Below, piece after piece: positions 21,303 through 30,212 of a stretch of 64,000 nucleotides of DNA. Below the pieces are notes generated by a model. It made no database searches. It was not told the origin of the DNA and worked only from the letters and a program-made list of their open reading frames with translations. The position numbers were made by a program, and so were the translations under genes. The DNA comes from Lichenicola sp964247755 (GTDB lineage: Bacteria > Pseudomonadota > Alphaproteobacteria > Acetobacterales > Acetobacteraceae): contig CAXTVX010000001.1 in NCBI GenBank assembly GCA_964247755.1, positions 1 to 64,000 on the forward strand, read 5' to 3'. Position 1 is the stretch's first letter. Each line of letters opens with the position of its first letter.

Positions 21303-22850
21303 TCAGTCGGATGGCTGCGATGCGTCGGACGTGCCGGCACCCGTGCCGTCCGGCCGCGGCCTCCGGTCGCTGCCGGTGATCGCCACCGGGTTGAACGGCA
21401 GCACCCCGTTCTCGCTCGGCAGGTCCGCCGTGCTCCATCCGCCGCCGACCGCGCGCACCAGCGACACCGCCGCCTGCAGCCGCGCCGTTTCCACCTCCAC
21501 CTCGGCGATCTGCGCCGTCAGCGCCGTCACCTGCGCCACCACCGCATCCAGGTAGTTGGTCAGCCCGCCGGTATACAGCGCCAGCGTCATCGCCTGCGCC
21601 CGGTCCGCCGCCGCAACCGCCTGCTGCTGCTCCTGCGCCTCGGTGCCGAGTTGCGCCGTCAGGGTCAGCCCGTCCTCGACCTCCTGGAACGCCCCCAGCA
21701 CGGTGGAGCGGTATGCATCGACCGACTGCTCATACTGCGACCAGGTGCGCTGCAGCTCCGCCCGGCGCAACCCGCCCTGGAACAGCGGCAGCACCGAGCC
21801 GGCGCCGATCGTCCACAGGCTGTTCGGCAGGCTGGCCAGGCTGAACCCGGTATCCTGGAACCCGCCGAGCAGGCTGATGGTGATGTCCGGATAGAACGCC
21901 GCCCGCGACACCCCGATCCCCGCATTCGCCGCCGCCATCTCCCGCTCGCCCTGCGCGATGTCCGGCCGGCGCTGCAGCAGCTGCGACGGCACCCCCGCCG
22001 GCACCGCCGGCACCGTCAGCCGGGCGTCGTCCACCGGCTCGATCCGGAACGTGCTCGGGTTCGCCCCCGCCAGCACCGCGATCGCGTGCTGCAGCACCGC
22101 GCGCTGCCCCGACACCCCGCTCTCCAGCGCCTCGGTGGAGGTGAGCTGGTTCTCCGCCCGCGCCACGTCCAGCCCGGAGGCGATCTTGCCCTGCAGGCGC
22201 AGCTCGGTGATCTCCACCGCCTTGCGATAGAACCCGATCGACTGCCGATACACCGCGTCCTGCGAATCCAGCCCGCGCAAGCCCACGTAGTCGGTCGCCA
22301 GCTCCGCCTGCAGGATCAGCCGCGCCGACGCCAGGTAGGCGGCGCTCGCCTGCGCCAGCCGCTTCTGCTGCCTGGTCTGGTTGCGCAGCCGGTCCCAGAA
22401 GTCGGGCTCCCAGGAGGCGGTCGCCTCGATCAGGTTGGACGACTGCTGGTTCGGACCGCCGCCGCCATAGAACAACCGGTGCTCCGACTGCCGGTTGTCG
22501 GTGGTGGACGCGTTGCCCACCACCTGCGGGAACAGCCCCGATCGCGCTTCCGCCGCCAGGTCGCGTGCCTGCACGTACTGCTCGTAGATCCCGCCCAGGT
22601 CCGGGTTGTCCGCCGTCGCCTCGGCCTCCAGCCGGTCCAGCAGCGGGTCGCCGAACAGTGTCCACCACGGTCCGCGCGGCACGGCGTCGGCGGGATCCGC
22701 GCGCCGGAACGGGCCCGACCCGGCATAGCTGTCCGGCAGCACGTAGTGCGGCGGCCGGTACTGCGGCGCCAGGTCGCATCCCGACGCCAGCCCGAGCAGC
22801 AGCGCCGCCGCGACCCGCGACGCCGCCCGGACGCACCGGCCCGCGCTCAT
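21303..22850 (-). CDS. RND outer-membrane factor, TolC/NodT-family lipoprotein
   Basis: This is the outer-membrane channel of a tripartite efflux pump. The 515-residue product has a lipoprotein signal peptide with lipobox LASGC (Cys at about 26), then two OEP repeats with long amphipathic helices (ASAAYLASARLILQAELATD; ELQRTWSQYEQSV) and the conserved LLQRRPDIAQGERE. The C-terminal ~40 residues are polar and probably disordered. Its ATG overlaps the adaptor stop by four bases (ATGA), so it is the last gene of the pump operon. Confidence 0.93.
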   Translation of the reverse strand: MSAGRCVRAASRVAAALLLGLASGCDLAPQYRPPHYVLPDSYAGSGPFRRADPADAVPRGPWWTLFGDPLLDRLEAEATADNPDLGGIYEQYVQARDLAAEARSGLFPQVVGNASTTDNRQSEHRLFYGGGGPNQQSSNLIEATASWEPDFWDRLRNQTRQQKRLAQASAAYLASARLILQAELATDYVGLRGLDSQDAVYRQSIGFYRKAVEITELRLQGKIASGLDVARAENQLTSTEALESGVSGQRAVLQHAIAVLAGANPSTFRIEPVDDARLTVPAVPAGVPSQLLQRRPDIAQGEREMAAANAGIGVSRAAFYPDITISLLGGFQDTGFSLASLPNSLWTIGAGSVLPLFQGGLRRAELQRTWSQYEQSVDAYRSTVLGAFQEVEDGLTLTAQLGTEAQEQQQAVAAADRAQAMTLALYTGGLTNYLDAVVAQVTALTAQIAEVEVETARLQAAVSLVRAVGGGWSTADLPSENGVLPFNPVAITGSDRRPRPDGTGAGTSDASQPSD

Positions 22851-24097
22851 CGGAGCGTTCCCGCCTCCGGATCGTCGGCATCGGCCGCGGCACCGGACGC
22901 AGCCGGCGTGTCGCCCGTATCACCGTAGCCGCGCACCGGCTCGACCACCTTCACCTTCTCGCCTTCCAGCAGGCCCAGCGACGGGTTGTCGATCACCCGG
23001 TCGGCCTTCTTCAGCCCCGCCAGCACCTGGACCGTGGTGCCGAAGTTGAGGCCCAGCGTCACGTCCTGCAGGTGCACCCGGTCCTGCCCGTCCACCAGCG
23101 CCACCTGCATGCCCTGCGCCCGGAACAGCATCGACTGTTCCGGCAGGATCAGGATCGCGGGATCGCCCGGCACCGTCATCTGCACGCTGGCATAGGTTCC
23201 CGGCCACAGCGTGTGAAGCGGGTTGTCGACGGTCAGCTCCGTGACCACGGTGCGCGTCTGCGGGTTGACCGCGTTGGCCGTGGTCAGGAACGTCGCCGGG
23301 ATGCGCGTGCCGGGATCCTGCGGCAGCGACAGCGTGGCGGTCAGGCCCGGCTTCAGCAGGCCGGCATAGTCCTGCGGCACCGACACGAACACGCGCATCT
23401 CGTGGATGTCGGCCACGCTGAACAGCTCCGACGCGGCACCCCGCGCGCCGACGTCGCCGCCACCAGCGTTGACGTAGTCGCCGACATCGGTGCGACGCGA
23501 CGTCACCACGCCGGCGAACGGCGCCACCACCCGCTCGAACGCGTGCTGCGCCGCATAGCGCGCCACCTCCTGGTTCGCCGCCTCGACCTGCGCCTTCTGC
23601 GCCGCGGCGCCGGCGACCTGCACGTCAACTTCCTGCTGCGACACCGCCTGCGTGCCGGCCAGCGCCTTCCAGCGGCCTGCGGTCACCACCGCGAGCCTGT
23701 AGCGCGTCTGCGCCACCGCGAGCTCGGCCTCCGCCGTGGCCAGCTGCGCATCGGTGGTCGGGCTGTCGATGGTCGCCAGCAGCTCGCCCGCCTTCACCAC
23801 GGCGCCGTAGTCCTTGTACCACATCCGCACGTAGCCCGAGATCTGCGCGTAGATCGGCGCCTCGAACCAGGCGTTGATGTTGCCAGGAAGGGTCACCGTC
23901 CGGGTCGCCGGGCCGGACTTCGCGGTCACCACCTGCACGCGCGGGATCGACGCGTCGTCGGCGCGCTGGCCGAGCGCCGCCAGCGCGTTCTCGCGCGTCC
24001 AGATCCCGTAGCCGGCCAGCACGACGCCCGCCGCCAGCACCGCCAGCACCGTGCGTCCACCCTTGCCGGGCGCCGGGCGCCGCTCCCCGGCGGTCAC
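22847..24097 (-). CDS. RND periplasmic adaptor (membrane fusion protein)
   Basis: The adaptor couples the inner-membrane pump to the outer-membrane factor. The GTG at 24097 overlaps the pump stop codon (GTGA) and gives 416 residues; the open frame further upstream runs through the pump gene and is ignored. A membrane anchor lies near residues 15-33 (LAVLAAGVVLAGYGIW). Lipoyl/biotinyl halves (SGYVRMWYKDYGAVVKAGEL; APFAGVVTSRRTDVGDYV) flank a coiled-coil hairpin (about 110-180), followed by a beta-barrel domain. Confidence 0.93.
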   Translation of the reverse strand: MTAGERRPAPGKGGRTVLAVLAAGVVLAGYGIWTRENALAALGQRADDASIPRVQVVTAKSGPATRTVTLPGNINAWFEAPIYAQISGYVRMWYKDYGAVVKAGELLATIDSPTTDAQLATAEAELAVAQTRYRLAVVTAGRWKALAGTQAVSQQEVDVQVAGAAAQKAQVEAANQEVARYAAQHAFERVVAPFAGVVTSRRTDVGDYVNAGGGDVGARGAASELFSVADIHEMRVFVSVPQDYAGLLKPGLTATLSLPQDPGTRIPATFLTTANAVNPQTRTVVTELTVDNPLHTLWPGTYASVQMTVPGDPAILILPEQSMLFRAQGMQVALVDGQDRVHLQDVTLGLNFGTTVQVLAGLKKADRVIDNPSLGLLEGEKVKVVEPVRGYGDTGDTPAASGAAADADDPEAGTLR

Positions 24098-27000
24098 GCG
24101 GGTTGCCCGTCCGGCATGGGCCTCTTCCGGTGCAGCAGCGCGAACACGCAGGGCACGAACAGCAGGGTGGCGAAGGTCGCGACCGTCAGCCCGCCCACCA
24201 CGGCGCGGCCGAGCGGCGCGTTCTGGGTGTTGCTCAGCGACATCGGCAGCATCCCGATGATCATCGCCAGCGCCGTCATCAGCACCGGCCGTATGCGGCC
24301 ATGGCCCGCCTCGATCGCCGCTCGCACCGGATCGCCATGCGCCTCCAACCTTTCTCGCGCGAACGACACCACCAGGATCGAATTCGCGGTCGCCGTGCCC
24401 ATGCACATGATGGCCCCGGTCAGCGCCGGCACCGACAGCGTCGTGTGGGTGAGGAACAGGCTCCAGCTGATCCCGCCAAGCGCGGCCGGCAGCGCGCTGA
24501 TGATGACGAACGGGTCCAGCCAGGACTGGAAGTTCACCACGATCACCAGGTAGATCAGCACGATCGACAGGGCGAGCCCGGTCAGCAGCTGCCCGTAGGC
24601 GTCGAGCATGGTCGCCGCCTGTCCCCGCACGTCGATCGTGGACCCGTGCGGCAGGTTCGGCGTCATCTCCCGCACGACACGGTCGACGCCGTCGCTGACC
24701 GCGCCCAGGTCCAGCCCCTCGGCGTTGGCGTAGATGTCGATCACCGGCAGGATCGAGTAGTGCGACACCAGCCCGGGCGTGCCGGTCTGCTGCACCCGCG
24801 ACAGCGCGCCCACGATCTGCAGCGCCTGCCCGGACGGGTTGCTGTCGCCCTTGTCGATCGGGATCGTTTCCAGCTGGTTCATGCTGGTCAGCTGGTCCTG
24901 CGGCGTCTGGATGTTCACCAGGTGCGACACTCCGGTGGCATTGTCGAGCCAGTAGGTCGGCGCGAGCTGCCCGGACCCCGACAAGGTCGACAGCACGTTG
25001 TTGGCGATGTCGGACTCCGTCAGCCCGGTTCCCAGCGCGAATGACCGGCGCGAGTTGATCCGCAGCGTCGGCTCGTTCATGACCTGCTGGATGCGCACGT
25101 CCGCGATGCCCGGGATCCGCTTCAGCCGCGCCATCATGCGCGTGGCGTAGGCGTAGTCCTCGTCGAGCCCGCGGCCGGTGATCTGCACGTCGATCGGCGA
25201 CGGCAGGCCGAAATTCAGGATCTTGGCGGTGATGTCGCCGGGCAGGAAGCTGAACTCGGTGCCCGGGAACCGCTCGGCCAGGCCGGCACGCAGCACCTGC
25301 CGGTAACGGTCCACCGGCGAGGCCGGGTCGTCCAGCAGGATGCCGAGGTCGCAGTCCTGTGTGCCGATCGTGCCGGTCGAGCTATACGCCTGGTTGATGC
25401 CGCTGGTCGGCTGGCCGCAGTTGGACACGATGCTGGACACGTGGCCGTCCAGCAGCCGGCGGATCTGCCCGTCCACCAGCGTCGCGGTCTTGCCGGTGTC
25501 CTCCAGGCGCGCACCGATCGGTGCGCGCAGGTGCATGTCGATCTCGTCCGACCGGATGCCGGGGAAGAAGTTCCGGCCGACGAACAGCAGCAGCAGCAGC
25601 GAGATCAGCGACAGGCCGAGGAACCCGGCGGAGAAGCGGCCGCGTACCGCCACCAGCTTGTCCAGCAGGTCCCGGTAGCCATCCCGCCCCCGGTTGAACC
25701 GCGTCTCGAAGCCGCGCTGGAACCGCGTGAACGGGCCTGCACGCCTCGCCTGGTGGCCGGCATCGCGATGCGCCGCCACCTGCGCCTTCAGCAGCCAGTC
25801 GGCCATGGTCGGCACCAGCGTCCGCGACAGGATGAACGACGCGATCATGGCGAAGATGATCGCCTCCGCCAGCGGCAGGAACAGGTAGCCGGCCACCCCG
25901 CCCAGCTGGAACAGCGGCAGCCACACGATGCAGATGCACAGCGTGGACACGAAGGTCGGCACCACGATCTGGTTGGCCGCATCGATGATCGCCTGCTCCA
26001 GCGCCTTCGGATCGCCGTCTTCGCCGTGCATCTCGAGATGGGAGTCGATGTTCTCGATCATCACCGTGGCATCGTCGACCAGGATGCCCACCGCCAGCGC
26101 CAGGCCCCCCAGGGTCATGACGTTGATGGTCTGGCCGAACCAGGACAGCACCAGGATCGAGGACAGGATCGACAGCGGGATCGAAGTCGCGACGATCAGG
26201 GTCGACCGCCAGGAACCCAGGAACAGCAGCACCACCAGCCCGGTCAGGCAGGCCGCGGTCAGCATCTCCTGCAGCACGTCGGCGATCGAGTCCCTGACGA
26301 AGCCGGACGCGTCGTTCAGCGGCGTGATCGACACGCCCGACGGCAGCGTCCCGAGGATCTGCGGGATCTTCGCCTTGACCCCCTTCACCACGTCCAGGGT
26401 CGACGCGTCGCCGGTCTTGAGCACCTCGATCAGCACCGACTGCTTGCCGCGCACCAGCACCATGTTCTGCTGCGGCGGCCCGCCCCGGTGCACGAAGGCG
26501 ACGTCGCGCAGGTAGATGGTGGCACCTCCCACCTGCTTGATCGGCAGGTTGTTGAACGAGGCGACCTCGAGCGGCGTGGCGTTGGTCTCGACCAGGTAGT
26601 CGATCGCCCCGATCTTCTGGTCGCCGGCCGGCAGCACGATGTTCTGCCCGGCCAGCGCGTGGCCGACATCGTCCGCCGACAGCCCGTGCGCCAGCAGCGC
26701 GGACTGGATCAGGTCGACCTCGACGTTGCCGGCGGTGCCGCCATACGGGCTCGGGATCGCGGTGCCCGGCACCGAGATCAGCGCCGGGCGTATCAGGTTC
26801 GACGCCATGTCGTAGAGCTCGGACCCGGTCATGGTGTCGGACGCGACCTGCAGGTCCAGCACCGGCACCGACGAGGCGTCGAACGCCAGCACCTGCGGCG
26901 GCGTGATCCCGGCCGGCATCTGCTTGAGCACGGTCTGCGAGATCGAGGTGATCTGCGCCTGCGCCGCCGCCACGTCGGTGCCCGGCTGGAAGAAGATCTT

Positions 27001-27279
27001 GACGATGCCGCGGCCGTAGAGCGACTGGCTTTCGATGTGCTCGATGTTGTTGACGGTCGTGGTCAGCGTGCGCTCGTAGTAGTAGATCACGCGGCCCGAC
27101 ATGTCCTGCGGCATCAGCCCGTTATAGGTCCAGACCACCGCCACCACCGGCACCCGTATGGCCGGGAAGATGTCGGTCGGCGTCTTGAACACGGCGATCC
27201 CGCCGAACAGCAGGATCAGGATGGCCAGCACGACGAAGGTCAGCGGGCGCCTGAGCGCGGTCAGGACGATGGCGTTCAA
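24094..27279 (-). CDS. RND multidrug-type efflux permease
   Basis: This is the proton-driven inner-membrane pump. With the TTG at 27279 the product is 1061 residues and begins LNAIVLTALRRPLTFVVLA, matching the usual MNAIV-type family start; an in-frame GTG at 27318 would add 13 residues. The TM4 motif GLALAVGILVDDATVMIEN keeps both relay aspartates, typical of hydrophobe/amphiphile exporters rather than metal pumps. Two large periplasmic domains are present. The substrate cannot be inferred. Order is pump-adaptor-outer-membrane factor. Confidence 0.93.
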   Translation of the reverse strand: MNAIVLTALRRPLTFVVLAILILLFGGIAVFKTPTDIFPAIRVPVVAVVWTYNGLMPQDMSGRVIYYYERTLTTTVNNIEHIESQSLYGRGIVKIFFQPGTDVAAAQAQITSISQTVLKQMPAGITPPQVLAFDASSVPVLDLQVASDTMTGSELYDMASNLIRPALISVPGTAIPSPYGGTAGNVEVDLIQSALLAHGLSADDVGHALAGQNIVLPAGDQKIGAIDYLVETNATPLEVASFNNLPIKQVGGATIYLRDVAFVHRGGPPQQNMVLVRGKQSVLIEVLKTGDASTLDVVKGVKAKIPQILGTLPSGVSITPLNDASGFVRDSIADVLQEMLTAACLTGLVVLLFLGSWRSTLIVATSIPLSILSSILVLSWFGQTINVMTLGGLALAVGILVDDATVMIENIDSHLEMHGEDGDPKALEQAIIDAANQIVVPTFVSTLCICIVWLPLFQLGGVAGYLFLPLAEAIIFAMIASFILSRTLVPTMADWLLKAQVAAHRDAGHQARRAGPFTRFQRGFETRFNRGRDGYRDLLDKLVAVRGRFSAGFLGLSLISLLLLLFVGRNFFPGIRSDEIDMHLRAPIGARLEDTGKTATLVDGQIRRLLDGHVSSIVSNCGQPTSGINQAYSSTGTIGTQDCDLGILLDDPASPVDRYRQVLRAGLAERFPGTEFSFLPGDITAKILNFGLPSPIDVQITGRGLDEDYAYATRMMARLKRIPGIADVRIQQVMNEPTLRINSRRSFALGTGLTESDIANNVLSTLSGSGQLAPTYWLDNATGVSHLVNIQTPQDQLTSMNQLETIPIDKGDSNPSGQALQIVGALSRVQQTGTPGLVSHYSILPVIDIYANAEGLDLGAVSDGVDRVVREMTPNLPHGSTIDVRGQAATMLDAYGQLLTGLALSIVLIYLVIVVNFQSWLDPFVIISALPAALGGISWSLFLTHTTLSVPALTGAIMCMGTATANSILVVSFARERLEAHGDPVRAAIEAGHGRIRPVLMTALAMIIGMLPMSLSNTQNAPLGRAVVGGLTVATFATLLFVPCVFALLHRKRPMPDGQPA

Positions 27280-27436
27280 GGCGCCGGTTCCGTCTGCAAC
27301 GGACCTGGCCGTCCGCACCCGTCATTTCGTGTGCGCCGACCCATCGCCTCCGTCCCGGTTCCGTTCGCCGGGATGGGTAGGGCAACGGCCCGCGCGCACC
27401 AATGAAATTAGTGTTTAGGCAGCGCCCTGCCCCGGA

Positions 27437-27895
27437 TCAGCGATGGCCGCCGCCGCCGCCACCGCCGCCACCGCGATAGCCGCCACCACCGTAACCGCCG
27501 TAGCCACCCCGGTAGCCGCCGTAGCCGCCGTAGCCACCCCGGAAACCGCCGTAGCCGCCGTAGCCATATCGGCCGTAGCCAAAGCCACCATAGCCGAAAC
27601 CGAAACCGCCGTAGCCGAAGCCGCCGTAACCGAAGCCGCCGTAACCGAAGCCGAGCGGATACCCATATCCGAACCCGTAGGGATAGCCATAGCCATATCC
27701 GTAGGGATAGCCATACCCGGACGAGTATGCGGATCCGTAATAACCGCCATAGCCGCCGCCATACCCGTAGCCGTAACCCGGCGGATAATACTCGCAGCCT
27801 GCGATCGCCAGAACCGCGGCAGCGGTGGCGGCCACCCGGACCGGCCTGGACGATCGAAACGCGACGGACTGGAACCTGGACAGCAGCTTGGACAT
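27437..27895 (-). CDS. Gly/Tyr-rich repeat lipoprotein, function unknown
   Basis: The 152-residue product has a long signal peptide with lipobox AIAGC (Cys at about 34). The mature part is almost entirely Gly, Tyr, Phe and Pro: PYGYGYGYPYGFGYG-type repeats, then GYGGF repeats, and a C-terminal poly-Gly stretch ending HR. A GGAGAG site precedes the ATG. No domain was recognised. It sits between the histidine kinase and the RND pump on the same strand, suggesting an envelope role, but this is inference. Confidence 0.75.
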   Translation of the reverse strand: MSKLLSRFQSVAFRSSRPVRVAATAAAVLAIAGCEYYPPGYGYGYGGGYGGYYGSAYSSGYGYPYGYGYGYPYGFGYGYPLGFGYGGFGYGGFGYGGFGFGYGGFGYGRYGYGGYGGFRGGYGGYGGYRGGYGGYGGGGYRGGGGGGGGGHR

Positions 27896-27993
27896 GATTC
27901 TCTCCGGCACGTGCGTCCGGTATGGGACGAAGGAGCAACGCGTGAGATGGTGCAGCGGATCATCATCCGCCGCTGTTAAAGCGTGACCTTTTG

Positions 27994-29391
27994 TCACGGA
28001 AACGTCTCGTTCCGTTCGGCGCCCGGAAAGACGATCTCGAACACCGCGCCGGTGCCGTCCTCGGCCGCTGCCACCGACACCTCCGCCCCGTGCAGCCGCG
28101 CGATCGCGCTGGCGAGGCTCAGGCCGAGCCCGCTGCCGTGGATGTGGCGGCTCTTGTCCGACCGGTAGAACCGGCGGAGCACCGCCTCCCGCTCCGCCGC
28201 CGCGATGCCGACGCCGGTATCCGCCACGCGCAGCACCGGCTGCCGTTCCCGCTGCAGCACCGAGACGCGGATCGTCCCGCCGCCCGGAGTGAACTTGATC
28301 GCGTTGTCCACCAGGTTGGCGGCAAGCTCGATCAGCAGGTCGCGGTCGCCGCGCAGCGGCGCCGCCGGCCCGGGATCGAGCAGCAACCGGTTCCCGGCCG
28401 CCTCCGCCAACGGCTCGTACAGCTCGACCACCTCGGCCGCCACCTCGCGCAGTGCCACCGCCGAGAAGCCGCCCTGCCTGCGCCCGTTCTCGATCTCGCC
28501 GATACGCAGCAGCGCGGTGATCACCGAGAAGCACTGGTCCAGGTCCGCGACGGCCCGGCCGATCGCAGCGCGCAGCCCATCGGCGGGCAGCGGATGCAGC
28601 ACCGCCCGCTCCAGCCCGGCCCGCACCCGCGCCAGCGGCGTGCGCAGGTCGTGGGCGATGTCGTCGCCGACGCCTTTGATCTCGTCGAGCAGCTGCTCCA
28701 GCCGCTCCAGCATGCGGTTCACGCTGCCCGCCAGACGCGCCATCTCGTCGTTGCCGCGCCCGACCGGCAGCCGCGCCTGCAGCCCGCCCTGCATGATGCG
28801 GTCGATCGCCAGCTGCATCCGGCCGACCCTCGCCAGGTTGCGCCGGCTCAGCCAGACGCCGGCCAGAAGCGAGAACAGCAGGGCAGGAAATAATGCAGTC
28901 TCAATGGCATCCAAGGTGATGCTGCGGATCTGCTGCAGATCGCGCAAGCCACGCCCGATCACCAGCACCCGTCCGCCTCGCACCGGCAACGCCTCGGCCC
29001 GTACCTGGCGCACCCCCTGGTCGAGCGGGTGCACGGTGATCTCCCGGATCGCGCCGTCCACCGGCAGCGCGTCCGGCCACGCCACCAGGTTGCCGGCGAT
29101 CGGCTTGCGGTCGGCGTCGAACAGACCCGCGGCGGTGATCAGCAGCCTGAGGTCGTTGGTCGCCCAGAGCCGCATCTGCTCGTCGAGCACGGCCGGGTCC
29201 TGCGCCGCCATCAGCGCCGCCTCGCGGTCGAGCAGCCGGTCGGCCCGCTCCACCTCGTACTGGGTGGTGCGCCAGTAGATCAGCGAGAACTGCAACAGTG
29301 CCACCCCGGCCAGCAGGACCGAGGAGCCAAGCGCCAGACGAAAGGTGGCGGTGCCGAACAGGCCGCCTATGGAGCGGACACCTCCGGTCAC
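27994..29391 (-). CDS. sensor histidine kinase
   Basis: Membrane-bound two-component kinase of 465 residues (GTG start). TM1 is about residues 18-40 and TM2 about 165-182, bracketing a ~120-residue periplasmic sensor. A HAMP region follows (about 183-236), then the H-box DDIAHDLRTPLARVR with His247, the N-box NLVDNAIKF, G1 DTGVGI and G2 GSGLGLSL. It lies 24 bases after the response regulator stop, so the two form one operon. The signal is unknown. Confidence 0.94.
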   Translation of the reverse strand: MTGGVRSIGGLFGTATFRLALGSSVLLAGVALLQFSLIYWRTTQYEVERADRLLDREAALMAAQDPAVLDEQMRLWATNDLRLLITAAGLFDADRKPIAGNLVAWPDALPVDGAIREITVHPLDQGVRQVRAEALPVRGGRVLVIGRGLRDLQQIRSITLDAIETALFPALLFSLLAGVWLSRRNLARVGRMQLAIDRIMQGGLQARLPVGRGNDEMARLAGSVNRMLERLEQLLDEIKGVGDDIAHDLRTPLARVRAGLERAVLHPLPADGLRAAIGRAVADLDQCFSVITALLRIGEIENGRRQGGFSAVALREVAAEVVELYEPLAEAAGNRLLLDPGPAAPLRGDRDLLIELAANLVDNAIKFTPGGGTIRVSVLQRERQPVLRVADTGVGIAAAEREAVLRRFYRSDKSRHIHGSGLGLSLASAIARLHGAEVSVAAAEDGTGAVFEIVFPGAERNETFP

Positions 29392-29415
29392 GGCGGCCTC
29401 ACCCGGAAATGCCGC

Positions 29416-30141
29416 TCAGTCCTCGATCCGCAGCAGGAAGCCGGCGCCGCGTATGCTCTGGATCAGCGGCACATGGTCCGGCGGATCCAGCTTGCGACGC
29501 AGCTTGCCGATATGCACGTCCACCAGGTTGGTCTGCGGGATGAACCGGTAGTGCCACACGTCCTCCAGCAGCATGTCCCGGGTCAGCACCTGGTTCGGCC
29601 GCCGCACCATGTACTCCAGCAGCCGGAACTCGCGCGGCAGCAGCTCCAGGCTGCGCCCCGCGCGCCGCGCCTGGCGGGTGATCAGGTCCATCTCCACCGG
29701 GCCGGCGCGCAGCACGGTTTCGCGCGTCTCGGCCGGGCGGCGCAGCAGCGCTTCCAGCCGGGCCGCCAGCTCCTCCATCGCGAACGGCTTGGTGAGGTAG
29801 TCGTCGCCGCCCGCCTTGAGCCCCACCACCCGGTCGTCCACCGCCGACAGCGCGCTCAGCACCAGCACCGGGGTGCGCACCCCTTCCGCGCGCAACCGCG
29901 CCAGCACCGCGAGCCCGTCCAGGCCCGGCAGCATCCGGTCCAGCACCAGAACGTCGAAGGCGCCGACCATCGCCTGATCGAGCCCGTCCGGCCCGCTCGC
30001 CGCGTGGGCGACCAGGTAGCCGCGGCCGGACAGCTCCGCCTCCACCTCCTGGACGAGCCGGGCGTCGTCCTCGACCAGCAGCACCCGTCGACCCGGCGAC
30101 CGGACGGCGTCCCTGAACACGAAATCGGCTGAAGGAGTCAT
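29416..30141 (-). CDS. OmpR/PhoB-family response regulator
   Basis: The 241-residue product has a receiver domain with acidic pair EDD (about 24-26), phospho-acceptor Asp68 in VLVLDRMLPG and Lys in DYLTKPF, then a winged-helix effector with LLPREFRLLEYMVRRPNQV and HIGKLRRKLD. It is upstream of its cognate kinase. The Gly/Tyr lipoprotein and RND genes downstream on the same strand are its most obvious candidate targets. Confidence 0.94.
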   Translation of the reverse strand: MTPSADFVFRDAVRSPGRRVLLVEDDARLVQEVEAELSGRGYLVAHAASGPDGLDQAMVGAFDVLVLDRMLPGLDGLAVLARLRAEGVRTPVLVLSALSAVDDRVVGLKAGGDDYLTKPFAMEELAARLEALLRRPAETRETVLRAGPVEMDLITRQARRAGRSLELLPREFRLLEYMVRRPNQVLTRDMLLEDVWHYRFIPQTNLVDVHIGKLRRKLDPPDHVPLIQSIRGAGFLLRIED

Positions 30142-30212
30142 TATCCGTTCTACTTGGGGGCGGCTGCACCTCCAGACCAGTTAAATCCCGCTCACGACGG
30201 CCGCGAGGCAGC

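Noticed and set aside
27440..27780. Possible CRISPR-like or satellite repeat
   Set aside because: The repeated bases encode the Gly/Tyr/Phe repeats of a lipoprotein in one continuous frame; there are no unique spacers.
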